Shown: in pieces, positions 27,674-37,116 of the stretch
Numbering within the stretch: position 1 is the first letter of the stretch
Layout of the letters: each line of letters begins with the position of its first letter
Assembly: GCA_910574995.1 (NCBI GenBank)
Contig: CAJTCS010000001.1
Span: 620,001 to 684,000, forward strand
Length of the DNA stretch: 64,000 nt
Origin: Oscillospiraceae bacterium
GTDB lineage: Bacteria; Bacillota; Clostridia; Oscillospirales; Acutalibacteraceae
Direction: 5' to 3'
Program-made: the position numbers and the translations under genes
The notes under the pieces: generated by a model
Told to the model about the DNA's origin: nothing
What the model saw: the letters and a program-made list of their open reading frames with translations, nothing else
The model's database searches: none

Positions 27674-28631
27674 ACATATCCCTCAACCTTTCCCGGATCA
27701 TGCCGTCGTCCAGCTCGTTAAGCTTGCCGGAAAGGATGATCCGCACGGTGCTGATCTCGTTCTGGCGGGCCAGCACATAGGCGAACAGGGGCCCCACTGT
27801 AAAGGGGTTGCTCTTCTGTTCCTTGATCAGGTCCATGACCTGGTCGTCACACCATTTTTCAAAGGCTGAGTAGGAATCTTTCAGCTTTTCCCCGGCGGCC
27901 CCATAGGGGGTGACGGCCAGGTAGCCATAGATATCCTCGGGGCTTTTGCAGGCGGCCGCGGCCAAAGAGCCCACGTCCAGCGTAGAACAGGGGGCCAGGG
28001 CCGCGTCGATGAAGCTGCGGGATTTGCCTGTTTTACAGGCGCGCACCGCCGTTTTAATGTCTGCTACAGCTACGCGCAGCTGGGCATACCGCTCCAGCAG
28101 CTCGTTCTTGCTGGACTTGCCGCAGTCTAGGATGCCTTCCAGGCAAGCCCTGTCCAAAATGACGTCGCACAGCTGGCCGTCGCCGGTGTGGAGCAGGGTG
28201 TGGTAGGCCTCGTCTGCGGCGGCCGCCATGGCGGGGGGCAGGGGGGAGAAGTCGTTCTCCCGCACGCAGCGCGCCATCAGCTGGGGGTCGATAGAGCCGC
28301 CGGGCAGGAAGACGTTTTGGGGCTTGACGTCTGTCACCACACATTTAACGGCAGCTTTCAGGTTGTTATAATCGATGGGGAACAAAAGCACCGCGAAAGG
28401 CGTAAGGTCATCTGTCAGCTCGCGGATGAAAGCCCAGGTCTTCTCTTCCTCCTGTGCCAGCAGGCCCTCGGCAGAGGCGGCAGAGCCGCCGCCCCAGCCC
28501 TTGTCGTTCAGTACGCGCAGGCACTCGTCGAACCCCCTGCAGGCCATGAGCTGGTCGATGTCCTGACGGCCCAACAGGCTGAGCTCTTTAGAGCGCACCC
28601 GCGCCACCGCATAGATATAATCGTCACTCAT
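27666..28631 (-). CDS. ntpC: V-type ATPase subunit C (d-type, stalk-to-ring adaptor)
   Basis: 321 residues, helical V-ATPase C/AC39 family: YIYAVARVRSKELSLLGRQD, IDYNNLKAAVKCVVT and the C-terminal KSNPFTVGPLFAYVLARQNE with RIILSGKLNEL. Sits on the membrane ring as a funnel for the D-F shaft. Confidence 0.93.
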   Translation of the reverse strand: MSDDYIYAVARVRSKELSLLGRQDIDQLMACRGFDECLRVLNDKGWGGGSAASAEGLLAQEEEKTWAFIRELTDDLTPFAVLLFPIDYNNLKAAVKCVVTDVKPQNVFLPGGSIDPQLMARCVRENDFSPLPPAMAAAADEAYHTLLHTGDGQLCDVILDRACLEGILDCGKSSKNELLERYAQLRVAVADIKTAVRACKTGKSRSFIDAALAPCSTLDVGSLAAAACKSPEDIYGYLAVTPYGAAGEKLKDSYSAFEKWCDDQVMDLIKEQKSNPFTVGPLFAYVLARQNEISTVRIILSGKLNELDDGMIRERLRDMYV

Positions 28632-28673
28632 AGATGGGAATTCCTTTCTTTGTTTATGGGGCGGGCCATGCCT

Positions 28674-29267
28674 TTACGCAACCGGGAACAACAGCTTTCC
28701 GGCCGCGTCGCGTAGCTCTTCATAGGCGTCTTCAAAAACGGCCCGGAACGTGCAGTTGATGTCCATGCCGCCATATACCAAAAGGAACCCGCTTTCTATG
28801 TCGCAGGACGTGGGGGAGATGTGCACGTCTGCGCCGGGGACCTCTTTCTTCATGCGGGCCAAAAAATCGCCGGGCAGCCGCCCATGGTCCCGCTTGTTCA
28901 GCCGCAGCTCGCCTTGGCCTTTCTGGGCAAAACGCTTGTATAGCTGCAGAAGCGTGTCGAAATACTCTTTGTCCGGGGCGCCCTCTAAAGAAGCCTGGGC
29001 GCCGGCTACGGCCTCTTGGATGAGCTGCTGTTTAAAGGCCAGCAGCTGGTTGCGTTTCTCCAATTCGGCGGCCGACTCTGCCCTGTCCCGGATATCTTTG
29101 GCGTCCTGTTCGCCCTTGCGCAGCACGGCTTTTACCTGCTGCTGGGCTTCCTCCTTGGCGGCATTCCCGGCCTCCTCGGCCTTCCGCCTGGCTTCCTGGA
29201 GGATGGCTTCGGCCTCTTGCTGGGCGTCTCCGGCAATCTGGTTGATGATGGATTCCAGTCCTGTCAT
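28674..29267 (-). CDS. ntpE: V-type ATPase subunit E (peripheral stalk)
   Basis: 197 residues. N-terminal half is a long Ala/Glu/Gln/Lys coiled coil (IAGDAQQEAEAILQEARRKA), pairing with the H/G subunit; C-terminal globular part includes ESGFLLVYGGMDINCTFRAVF. Holds the head still against the rotor. Confidence 0.92.
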   Translation of the reverse strand: MTGLESIINQIAGDAQQEAEAILQEARRKAEEAGNAAKEEAQQQVKAVLRKGEQDAKDIRDRAESAAELEKRNQLLAFKQQLIQEAVAGAQASLEGAPDKEYFDTLLQLYKRFAQKGQGELRLNKRDHGRLPGDFLARMKKEVPGADVHISPTSCDIESGFLLVYGGMDINCTFRAVFEDAYEELRDAAGKLLFPVA

Positions 29268-29303
29268 CCGTTTCCCTCCTCTCTCACAGTTTCCGCGGCG
29301 TCA

Positions 29304-29813
<510 letters not shown>

Positions 29814-31841
29814 TTACTTTTCCTCCGTAATCTTAAAGTATTTTGTTTTCGCGGCAAAGGGCTGGAAAGCGCGCCCGCCGCCCTCATAAAACTTGCCGAA
29901 GAACTCTACGTACTGCAAGCGGTTGGTATGTACGTAAGCGCCCAGCAAGTTGATGAGCAGGTTGAGAACATGGCCGATAATGAAGACCACAAGGAACAGG
30001 ATGGCCCCCACTACGCCGCCGCCCGCCATGGTGCCCAGCATGTTGAACACGTTGGCGATAACGCCGGTGGCAAGGCCCAGGGCCAGCAGGCGGGAATAGG
30101 ACAGGATATCGGAAAGCCAGCTGGACACGCCGTACAGGCCGTACAGGCCTTTTAGCAGACGCTTGAAGCCCCGGCTTTCCCGGCCGCTGGTGGCGATGAT
30201 GCCCACAGCCCCAATGCCCGCAAGCGCCAGCGCGATTGTGGTGACGATGGACGGGATGGCGAGGTTCAGGCTCATCATATCCTGGAACATGTCGCTGCCC
30301 ACCAGGGCGATGATCAGCCCGCCCACCAGCATATACCAGAAGCCCACGTCGTACAGGGCGTCGGCATATTTCCTGCGCTTGCAAAGCTGGTAAAGCTGCA
30401 TGGCAAGGCCGGCAAACAGGTGGATGATGCCCAGCAGGAACGAGAACAGCATCAGCCGCATGGGATCGTCCAGGGGGGCAAACCACAGGGGCGGCGTAAG
30501 GGACGGCAGGGCAGGATCCCGGCCGAAGAAGGTCTGGGCGACGGTGTCTACGGCGTTGCCAAAATAGCCGCCGAACAGCACGCCCCAGATCAGGGTGGAG
30601 ATGCCGCAGAAGAAGAACATCCGCATAGAACTTCGCAGGCTGTCCTCGATGTTTTTGAACTTCAAGAGCACGATGCCGCACACCAGGGCGATCAAAAAGC
30701 CATAGGCCGCGTCGGAGAGCATCATGCCGAAGAGTACGTAATAGAAAATGCACATGACCTTCGAGGGGTCCACCTCGAACCTGCCGGGGAGGCTGTAGCC
30801 GGAGATGACGCTTTCCACGGCGCCGGCAAAGAAGCCGTTATGCAGCCTTACGGGCAGTTCCTCATCCTCGGCCGGCTCCTCCAGCTCGACAAAAGCGTGG
30901 TAGGAATCCTCTAGCTCTTTCTGAAGCCAGGAGGCGGCCCTTGCAGGCACGAAGCCGGTGAGATAGAACACATGGGGGGATTGCCACAGGTCCCCCAGTA
31001 CCTGGTATTTATCGCCGCGCATAGTGAAATAGTCTGCTGTGAACAGCAGGCTTTCCCGTTCGCCGGCATAAGAGGCGATCTCCTTCTTGGCCTCTTCAAT
31101 CTGCTGGCGGGAAGCGGCGATGCGCCCTTTCAGGTCCTCGGCCCGTTGGGCAGGGGAGGGCTTGGAAGGGGCGGCGGGGTAGGTGAAGCCCAGGCCCCGC
31201 AGGGCGGACTCTACCTCTGCGGCGAACTTGTTGTGGCAGATGATGAAAGCGCAGGTCTGCTGGGACTGGCTGCTGACCACCTCGGCCTCTATGGAAGGGA
31301 CCTGGGGCAGGGCGGCGGCCAGGCGGGCCTTCAGGTCTGCCTGGGAGAACTCATCCGGGAAAGAGCCAATGAACACGGCCGTGGAGGCGCTGCCCTTGGT
31401 GCGCATAGAGATATCCAGGCCCATCCAAGGCTGCAGCGCGTCGATCTGCGCTTCTAGGCGCAGGATCTCCGCCTCTTCGTCGGCGATCTTTTTCCCCAGC
31501 GCCGTGATGCGGGAGGCTGTCTTGGTGCGGGCCGGGGCAGCCTCGGCGGTCTCTTCATACTGCCGGGCCGTGATGGCCGTGCGCCCCAATAGCATCTGGG
31601 GCACCGGGCTTTTTTCAGGGGGCGCGTAAGCGTCCAGGATGGAAACGGCATTGGTTAACAGCTGGGCGCTTTTTTCAAACGTCTGCCGCGCGGAAAGGGT
31701 ATCGGTTTTGGAAAAGAGCTCTTCTGCCTTTTTCGGTGAATCGACCTCTACGGCGCCCTTCCGCTGCAGCATTTCCAGGATCTTTTTGCGGTTGCTTTTC
31801 AGCGCATAGATATGGATGCGCTTCATTTCCACTACCGCCAT
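29814..31841 (-). CDS. ntpI: V-type ATPase subunit I (a), membrane stator
   Basis: 675 residues from ATG 31841, 9 bases behind AAAGGAGG; an ATG at 31847 is too close to it. The N-terminal cytosolic half has two coiled arms (KSNRKKILEMLQRKGAVEVD and EEAEILRLEAQIDALQPW); the C-terminal half has about eight TM helices, including YVLFGMMLSDAAYGF and the arginine-bearing helix SDILSYSRLLALGLATGVIA that faces the rotor glutamate. Confidence 0.95.
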   Translation of the reverse strand: MAVVEMKRIHIYALKSNRKKILEMLQRKGAVEVDSPKKAEELFSKTDTLSARQTFEKSAQLLTNAVSILDAYAPPEKSPVPQMLLGRTAITARQYEETAEAAPARTKTASRITALGKKIADEEAEILRLEAQIDALQPWMGLDISMRTKGSASTAVFIGSFPDEFSQADLKARLAAALPQVPSIEAEVVSSQSQQTCAFIICHNKFAAEVESALRGLGFTYPAAPSKPSPAQRAEDLKGRIAASRQQIEEAKKEIASYAGERESLLFTADYFTMRGDKYQVLGDLWQSPHVFYLTGFVPARAASWLQKELEDSYHAFVELEEPAEDEELPVRLHNGFFAGAVESVISGYSLPGRFEVDPSKVMCIFYYVLFGMMLSDAAYGFLIALVCGIVLLKFKNIEDSLRSSMRMFFFCGISTLIWGVLFGGYFGNAVDTVAQTFFGRDPALPSLTPPLWFAPLDDPMRLMLFSFLLGIIHLFAGLAMQLYQLCKRRKYADALYDVGFWYMLVGGLIIALVGSDMFQDMMSLNLAIPSIVTTIALALAGIGAVGIIATSGRESRGFKRLLKGLYGLYGVSSWLSDILSYSRLLALGLATGVIANVFNMLGTMAGGGVVGAILFLVVFIIGHVLNLLINLLGAYVHTNRLQYVEFFGKFYEGGGRAFQPFAAKTKYFKITEEK

Positions 31842-31856
31842 CTGCATCGACCTCCT

Positions 31857-32174
31857 TTAGGGCTGCCCCAAAACGATTTTCTTCAGCTCCGCTGAGACTT
31901 TGTCCTTGGCTCCTGCGGCGCTTTTTTGCAGGCGCTCCTTGGTATCCTGGAGCTCCTGGACAGACTGGGCGCGCAGCTTTTCCGCGTCGGCCCGGGCCAC
32001 GCCCCGCAGTACGTCGGCCTTTTTCCTGGCCTCTTTCACTGCGTCGGTCACGGCTTGCCGGCCGGCTTCGGCAGCTTTTGCCGCCAACTGTTCGCCTTCC
32101 TCTTTCGCACGCAGTACCGTCTGACGGGCTTGCTGTTCCGCCTGGTTTACGGCCTGCATGGTGTCTTTTGCCAA
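31857..32174 (-). CDS. ntpF: V-type ATPase subunit G/H (peripheral stalk)
   Basis: 105 residues from TTG 32174, which is 10 bases behind AGGAGGTGAGAG; the next ATG (32159) is too far. Almost entirely coiled coil rich in Ala, Glu, Lys, Gln (AEQQARQTVLRAKEEGEQLA), as expected for the partner helix of subunit E. First gene of the operon. Confidence 0.85.
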   Translation of the reverse strand: MAKDTMQAVNQAEQQARQTVLRAKEEGEQLAAKAAEAGRQAVTDAVKEARKKADVLRGVARADAEKLRAQSVQELQDTKERLQKSAAGAKDKVSAELKKIVLGQP

Positions 32175-32301
32175 AATTCTCTCACCTCCTGCAAAAAGGG
32201 TCTTGCTATACCTTCCTCCCAAGGGAAAAGCAGAAAAAGGGGCTGGGGGGAAGGAAGCCTGGAAACCTAACGAGAGATTTGCAAGCTTGCAATACGCTTT
32301 C

Positions 32302-32330
32302 ATTATACACTCTATATAAGGAAATGTCAA
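32302..32330 (-). promoter_or_regulatory. Consensus sigma-A promoter of the V-ATPase operon
   Basis: TTGACA, 17 bases, TATAAT on the minus strand: both hexamers perfect. Start codon of the first gene is about 130 bases downstream. Confidence 0.9.
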
Positions 32331-32432
32331 AAGGAAACCGCATAAAAAAAACCAGTGGGCCCAAAATTTTGCATCCGGCATTTTGTCCCTTGTCCCTGCC
32401 AGGGGGCAAGGGCAGTTTGGTGGCAAAACCAC

Positions 32433-32461
32433 AAAAAATCCCCGGCGTACGCCGGGGATTT
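32433..32461 (-). terminator. Rho-independent terminator after the foldase lipoprotein gene
   Basis: AAATCCCCGGC-GTAC-GCCGGGGATTT followed by a T run on the minus strand; insulates the ATPase promoter from readthrough. Confidence 0.85.
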
Positions 32462-32479
32462 GGACAAATAGCACAAAGA

Positions 32480-33586
32480 TTATTTGGTTGTGGAGCTGGC
32501 AGGCTGGCTGCTGCTTTCGTCGGCAGGGGGTACGGAAGCGCCGGTCTGTTCCTTATTGGTGACGATGGAGCCGATCTTTACGCTGTCCAGGGCTTTCACA
32601 TTCAGTTCCACCCCGGCCAGGTCGCCCTCTTCCAGGGCCAAATCGGAGAACTCCTGGCTTTTGATCTCGTATAACAGGCTTTCCCGCTGCTCCTCGTCCG
32701 CCATGGCCTCGTCAAACTTATCGGAAACGGAGAGCTTTTGCAACAGGAAGCACCCCGCGTCTACCTCGATGACCTTGGCTTCCCCATCCTCCATTTCTGC
32801 CAGGGCCTCGGCCACAGTGGCGGAGATGTTGGACTTGAGCACAGCGCCCGGGGCCTGGTGCTGGGGGGTGACCATAGCGATGTAGGAATATTCGGTGAAA
32901 GCCTCGCCCAGGGTAAGGCTTCCGTCGTTTACTTCATCGGCATAGATGTTCAGGTTTTTCAGCAGTTCTTCGTGCTCCTCGTCGGTAATGGCAATGCTGT
33001 TGCCGTCCTCGTCGTTTTTGCTTTTAGAGACGTACATGTACTCGTAGGCGTCGTAATTCTCCAGGTAATAGTCTTTCAATTCGCTTTCAGACAGGGCTTT
33101 CTCGCCGCCCTCGCCGTACAGGGCCAGCAGCACCATGCGGAACTTCACGTTGTATTCTGCATAAGCCTTTTTAAAGGATTCCTCAGAAATGCCGATGCCC
33201 TCGAAAACGTCCTTATAATAGGCCCAGCTGCTGGCAAAGCCAGTGTCCATAGCCTGCTGGTCTTCCTCCGACATGGTGAGGCCCAGGGCGTCGAACTGGT
33301 CTTGGACGTAGTAATAAGCGCCTAAGTATCGCAGCGCACGGTCCTTGATCCAGGACTGGGCGTCTTGGCCGTCTATCTGGCTTTTCAAGACCTGGTCGCT
33401 GGCTGGGACCCGGTTCACCGCGTCTGTAAAGGCGCTGGTGATGTAATAGATATACCCGCCGATAGGCATCACGTTGTCGCCGGCCTTAGCGGCCCAGGTG
33501 TTTTCCTCACTGTAGCAAGCCGTGAGCTGCAGGCACAGGCAGAGGGCCAGGCACAGGGCGGCTGCTTTTTTCAGGATGTTTCTCAT
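32480..33586 (-). CDS. Lipoprotein of the SurA/PrsA-like foldase type
   Basis: 368 residues from ATG 33586 (GAAAGG upstream). Signal peptide KAAALCLALCLCLQLTAC with Cys at the lipobox, then a SurA-N-like helical region (YYYVQDQFDALGLTMSEEDQQA) and a C-terminal stretch with a weak parvulin-like pattern (GECFLLQKL-type segment, here DAGCFLLQKLSVSD). Ends in a Ser/Pro-rich tail. Probably anchored outside the membrane and helps fold exported proteins; the isomerase motif is not clear, so the catalytic role is uncertain. Confidence 0.7.
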   Translation of the reverse strand: MRNILKKAAALCLALCLCLQLTACYSEENTWAAKAGDNVMPIGGYIYYITSAFTDAVNRVPASDQVLKSQIDGQDAQSWIKDRALRYLGAYYYVQDQFDALGLTMSEEDQQAMDTGFASSWAYYKDVFEGIGISEESFKKAYAEYNVKFRMVLLALYGEGGEKALSESELKDYYLENYDAYEYMYVSKSKNDEDGNSIAITDEEHEELLKNLNIYADEVNDGSLTLGEAFTEYSYIAMVTPQHQAPGAVLKSNISATVAEALAEMEDGEAKVIEVDAGCFLLQKLSVSDKFDEAMADEEQRESLLYEIKSQEFSDLALEEGDLAGVELNVKALDSVKIGSIVTNKEQTGASVPPADESSSQPASSTTK

Positions 33587-33611
33587 AGGTATCATGCCTT
33601 TCAAAATTATA

Positions 33612-33639
33612 ATTGTATACGCGGCCCAAGGGATGGCAA
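33612..33639 (-). promoter_or_regulatory. Probable sigma-A promoter of the lipoprotein gene
   Basis: TTGCCA and TACAAT with a 16-base spacer on the minus strand, 25 bases before the start codon. Confidence 0.55.
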
Positions 33640-33683
33640 ATTGCGCTATACCCATACATTATACAGCAAAAAGGACGGCTTGT

Positions 33684-34904
33684 CTACCGTTTGTTTTGGG
33701 CGGGCGGGGCGCAGGGGAGTTCCACATAGAACACGGTGCGCCCCCCGGCGGACTTTGCCCATATCTTCCCCTTATGCTGGGCGGCGATCTCATGGGCGAT
33801 GGACAGGCCCAGGCCGTAGCCGGGGGTCTCCCCCCGGGAGGGGTCGGCGCGGTAAAAGCGTTGGAAAATGCGGGGCAGGTCTTCCGGGGGGATGGGCGCG
33901 CCCTGGTCCTCTATGGAAAGGAGCAGCCGGCCGCCTTTGGCCCGCTCTAGCCGGAGGAAGGCCGTGCTGCCCGGGGCGCTGTATTTACAGGCATTGTCCA
34001 GCAGGATGCCGGCCAGCTGGGACAGCTGCCCGGCATCCCCCCGCGTATGGCAGCCTGGGGCGATGGCGCTGGCCAGCTGCCGCCCAGCCTCGAAGAACAG
34101 GGGCTCGAAAGAGGCGGCGCTACAGGCCAGCAGGTAACTGAGGTCGACGGGCGCCAAGGGGCTGGCAGGGGGGCGCCCCTCTTTCGCGTCCATGCGGGCC
34201 AGGGCCAGCAGCTTTTCTACCAGCCCCTTCATCCGCAGGAGCTCGGCTTTGGTGATGTCCAGCCTGCGGCGGCCTTTGCCGTTTGGGGGGAGGGCGGGCG
34301 CGGCCAAGGCCATGTCTACATTGGACAAGGCCACGGTCAGGGGGGTCTTTAGCTCGTGGGAGGCATCGGCCACGAACTGGCGCTGCCGCGTCCAGGCTTC
34401 TTCTATGGGGCGGATCATCCATTTGGAGAGGAGGAGGCTGAATGCCAGCAGCCCGGCCAGGGCCGCCGCGCCGATGAGCAGGGAGTGGAGGGCCTGGGTG
34501 CGCAGGGAGGCCAGCTCGCCGGTGGTATCCGCAAAAGCGTACCGGGTGCGCCCGGGCCCGGCCCCCTGGCGGAGGAAGCGGAGATGCTGCGCGGGGAGGT
34601 CGCCGGAATCGGTCCCCATACGGCCGGCCTCTGCTGCGGCCTGGGCAATTTCCTCTTCTGTCAAGGGGTAGATATGGTTGAGCACTACCCGCAGCTGCCC
34701 AGGGGGGGACTCTTCCGCCAGGGCAACGGGGGCCCCGCCCCGGGGCCGGCCCCGCTCTAACAGGACAGAGCGCAAGGTTTCCAGGCTGGCCTGCCGGTAA
34801 TGGGCGGCGCTGGAGAGGTACAGCCCGGCCAGCAGAGCCGTGAGGAAAAGGGACGCCACGCTGGTAAATGCCAGCACGAATTTCCATCTAAGCCGCCGGA
34901 TCAT
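33684..34904 (-). CDS. Sensor histidine kinase of an OmpR-type system
   Basis: 406 residues from ATG 34904, which overlaps the regulator stop as ATGA. TM helix 1 (VLAFTSVASLFLTALLAGLYL), an extracytosolic sensor loop of about 120 residues, TM helix 2 (LLIGAAALAGLLAFSLLLS), then HisKA with ADASHELKTPLTVALSNVD (phospho-His) and the HATPase domain with LLDNACKYS, IEDQGAPIP and TPGYGLGLSIAHEI. The longer reading frame upstream overlaps the regulator and is not real. Ligand unknown. Confidence 0.93.
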   Translation of the reverse strand: MIRRLRWKFVLAFTSVASLFLTALLAGLYLSSAAHYRQASLETLRSVLLERGRPRGGAPVALAEESPPGQLRVVLNHIYPLTEEEIAQAAAEAGRMGTDSGDLPAQHLRFLRQGAGPGRTRYAFADTTGELASLRTQALHSLLIGAAALAGLLAFSLLLSKWMIRPIEEAWTRQRQFVADASHELKTPLTVALSNVDMALAAPALPPNGKGRRRLDITKAELLRMKGLVEKLLALARMDAKEGRPPASPLAPVDLSYLLACSAASFEPLFFEAGRQLASAIAPGCHTRGDAGQLSQLAGILLDNACKYSAPGSTAFLRLERAKGGRLLLSIEDQGAPIPPEDLPRIFQRFYRADPSRGETPGYGLGLSIAHEIAAQHKGKIWAKSAGGRTVFYVELPCAPPAQNKR

Positions 34905-35575
34905 GGCAGCTCCTCCAGGCGGTAGCCCACGTTCCGCTGGACCCGCAGGCAGACCCCGGCCCCCAGCAAGGCCAGCTTTTTCCGCAGGAAGGAGATATAG
35001 GCCTCTACGTTGTTGTCGCCCGCGCCGGACTCGAAGCCCCAGACTTTTGTAAGGAGCGTTTCCTTTGGCAGGTACTGCCCGGGATTCAGCATCAGCAGCC
35101 GCAAGAGCTCGGTCTCTTTGGCGTTGAGGGGGAGGGAGGCCCCGCCCCATTGGAGCCGGCAAGCAGAGGGCGTCAGCTTCAGGCCGCCGAAGCGCAGGGT
35201 TTCCGGTACGATTTCCTGCCGGCGGCGGGTGATGGCCTCTAAGCACGCCAAAAGCTCGGCGTTTTCAAAGGGCTTGGTCAAGTAGTAATCGGCCCCTTGC
35301 CGCAGGCCGTAGACCCGGTCTGCCAGGTCCCCTTTGGCGGTAAGCAGCAAGACCGGCACATGGTTCCCCTCTTCCCGCAAGCACCGCAGGAGGTCGAACC
35401 CGCTGCGCTTGGGGAGCATGACGTCCAACACAAGCGCGTCGTAAATGCCAGAGCGGGCGTTGTCCAGCCCGCTGGTGCCGTCATAGGCAATGTCGGTGAT
35501 ATAGTGGGCCTGGGACAGGATGTCCGCCAGGGTTTCCGCTAAAAGCTTTTCGTCTTCTACAATGAGGATACGCAT
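34901..35575 (-). CDS. OmpR/PhoB family response regulator
   Basis: 224 residues. Receiver domain with acidic pair near the start (RILIVEDEK), phospho-acceptor Asp in DALVLDVMLPKRSG and the K of YYLTKPFENAE; C-terminal winged helix (LTPSACRLQWGGASLPLNAKETELLRLLML read in parts; VEAYISFLRKKL). Divergent from the VTC/DUF4956/CotH genes and likely their regulator. Confidence 0.95.
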   Translation of the reverse strand: MRILIVEDEKLLAETLADILSQAHYITDIAYDGTSGLDNARSGIYDALVLDVMLPKRSGFDLLRCLREEGNHVPVLLLTAKGDLADRVYGLRQGADYYLTKPFENAELLACLEAITRRRQEIVPETLRFGGLKLTPSACRLQWGGASLPLNAKETELLRLLMLNPGQYLPKETLLTKVWGFESGAGDNNVEAYISFLRKKLALLGAGVCLRVQRNVGYRLEELP

Positions 35576-35678
35576 GGTAACGCCACCTGGGCCTTTCTAT
35601 GCCGTCATATATTGCATGGGGATTGCCGGGAGGAGGGTATAGGGGAGAGCTGTAAAGAAAGTGTGAATAAGGGGGAGA

Positions 35679-35700
35679 TTACAGCTTGGTTTCAGCTTCG
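35679..35700 (+). promoter_or_regulatory. Tandem 11-bp direct repeat, candidate regulator box
   Basis: TTACAGCTTGG directly followed by TTTCAGCTTCG (8 of 11 identical), one helical turn apart, as in binding sites of OmpR-family regulators. Lies 46 bases before the VTC-domain start, between it and the divergent response regulator gene. Confidence 0.5.
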
Positions 35701-35745
35701 GCCGGTATGCTGTACCCATTCTACCACAAAAGGAGGGAAAATACC

Positions 35746-36420
35746 ATGGCATTTCGCCACGAGTGGAAGCACCTGCTGCATCCGGCAGAGGCCTGGGAAG
35801 TGGGGAAGCGGCTGCAGGCCCTGCTGCAACGGGACCCCTATGGGGGGGCCAGGGGGCGGTATACGGTGCGGAGCCTATATTTCGACAACCTGGAGGACAA
35901 GGCGCTGCGGGAAAAGCTGGACGGCGTGAACCGCCGGGAGAAATTCCGTATCCGGTATTATAACGGCGACACAGCCCATATCCGGCTGGAAAAAAAGAGC
36001 AAGGTAAACGGCCTGTGCGGCAAGCGGGCGGCGGCCCTGTCCCGGGAGGAGGCCCAGGCCCTTGTAGAGGGGCGGCTTGCGTGGATGCCGGGCGCAGAGG
36101 GGCGTCCCCTGGTGCAAGAGCTGTACGCGAAGATGCGCACCCAGGGCATACGGCCGAAGACCATTGTGGACTATGACAGGGAACCGTTTGTATATGGGCC
36201 CGGCCATGTGCGGGTTACCCTGGACCGGGACGTCCGCACGGGCCTGCGGTGCGTGGATTTCCTGGACGGGGGCTGCGTCACGGTCCCGGCTGGGGAGGGC
36301 CTGGTGGTCCTGGAAGTGAAGTGGGACGCCTACCTGCCCAGCCTGGTACGGGACGCGGTGCAGATGGGGCGGGGGCACGGGGCTTTTTCCAAATATGCCG
36401 CGTGCCGGATCTATGGATAA
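35746..36420 (+). CDS. VTC (polyphosphate polymerase-type) domain protein
   Basis: 224 residues from ATG 35746 behind AAAGGAGGG. The tunnel-fold VTC domain is recognisable by FRHEWKHLL, YTVRSLYFDN, RREKFRIRYYNGD, RLEKKSKVNG and the late VVLEVKWDAYLP, giving the ring of basic and acidic residues that bind nucleotide, phosphate and metal. Eukaryotic Vtc4 makes polyphosphate; bacterial members next to DUF4956 and CotH are not characterised well. Probably cytosolic face of a membrane complex. Confidence 0.85.
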   Translation: MAFRHEWKHLLHPAEAWEVGKRLQALLQRDPYGGARGRYTVRSLYFDNLEDKALREKLDGVNRREKFRIRYYNGDTAHIRLEKKSKVNGLCGKRAAALSREEAQALVEGRLAWMPGAEGRPLVQELYAKMRTQGIRPKTIVDYDREPFVYGPGHVRVTLDRDVRTGLRCVDFLDGGCVTVPAGEGLVVLEVKWDAYLPSLVRDAVQMGRGHGAFSKYAACRIYG

Positions 36421-36439
36421 CGGAAAGGGGAAAGTAAGC

Positions 36440-37111
36440 ATGACATTTCAAGACATATTTAAATCCAGCTTTTTGGAGAACGCCGTAAGCGTGAGCCTGC
36501 TGGACATGGGGGTGGCGCTGGCACTGGCCTTCGGCCTGGGGCTGTTCATTTTCCTGGTGTACCAGAAGACCTATCAGGGGGTACAGTATTCCTCTAGCTT
36601 TGGTGTAACGCTGATTGCCCTGACCATGATTACCACCTTGGTCATCCTGGCGGTGACCAGCAACGTGGTGCTGAGCCTGGGCATGGTGGGCGCGCTGTCC
36701 ATCGTGCGGTTCCGCACGGCTATCAAAGAACCCCTGGATATCGCGTTCCTGTTCTGGTCGATCGCCGTGGGCATCGTGCTGGCGGCGGGGCTGATACCCC
36801 TGGCGGTGCTGGGCAGCGTGGCCACCGGCGTGGTGCTGCTGGTGTTTGTAAACCGGAAGCCCCATGTGGACCCGTTCATCCTGGTGCTGCAATGCGACGG
36901 CCCGGAAAGCGAACAACAGGCCCTGGCTTTCCTGGGGAACCAGGTCCGGCGCTGCGCCGTAAAGGGCAAGACGGTGCGGCCGGATGGGATTGAGCTGGAC
37001 CTGGATATACGCCTGCTGGACGGCAGCGCCGCTTTCCTCAACACCCTTTCCCAGCTCCCCGGGGTACGCAGCGCCGTGCTGGTGCGGTATAACGGGGACT
37101 ATATGGGGTAA
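36440..37111 (+). CDS. DUF4956 membrane protein
   Basis: 223 residues. Three to four TM helices (LALAFGLGLFIFLVY, FGVTLIALTMITTLVILAV, IAVGIVLAAGLIPLAVLG) followed by a cytosolic ferredoxin-like domain. The conserved GMVGALSIVRFRTAIKEPLDIAFLF stretch (read in parts) marks DUF4956. Regularly paired with VTC-domain and CotH genes. Start after AAAGGGGAAAG; 5 bases before cotH. Confidence 0.88.
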   Translation: MTFQDIFKSSFLENAVSVSLLDMGVALALAFGLGLFIFLVYQKTYQGVQYSSSFGVTLIALTMITTLVILAVTSNVVLSLGMVGALSIVRFRTAIKEPLDIAFLFWSIAVGIVLAAGLIPLAVLGSVATGVVLLVFVNRKPHVDPFILVLQCDGPESEQQALAFLGNQVRRCAVKGKTVRPDGIELDLDIRLLDGSAAFLNTLSQLPGVRSAVLVRYNGDYMG

Positions 37112-37116
37112 GGGCC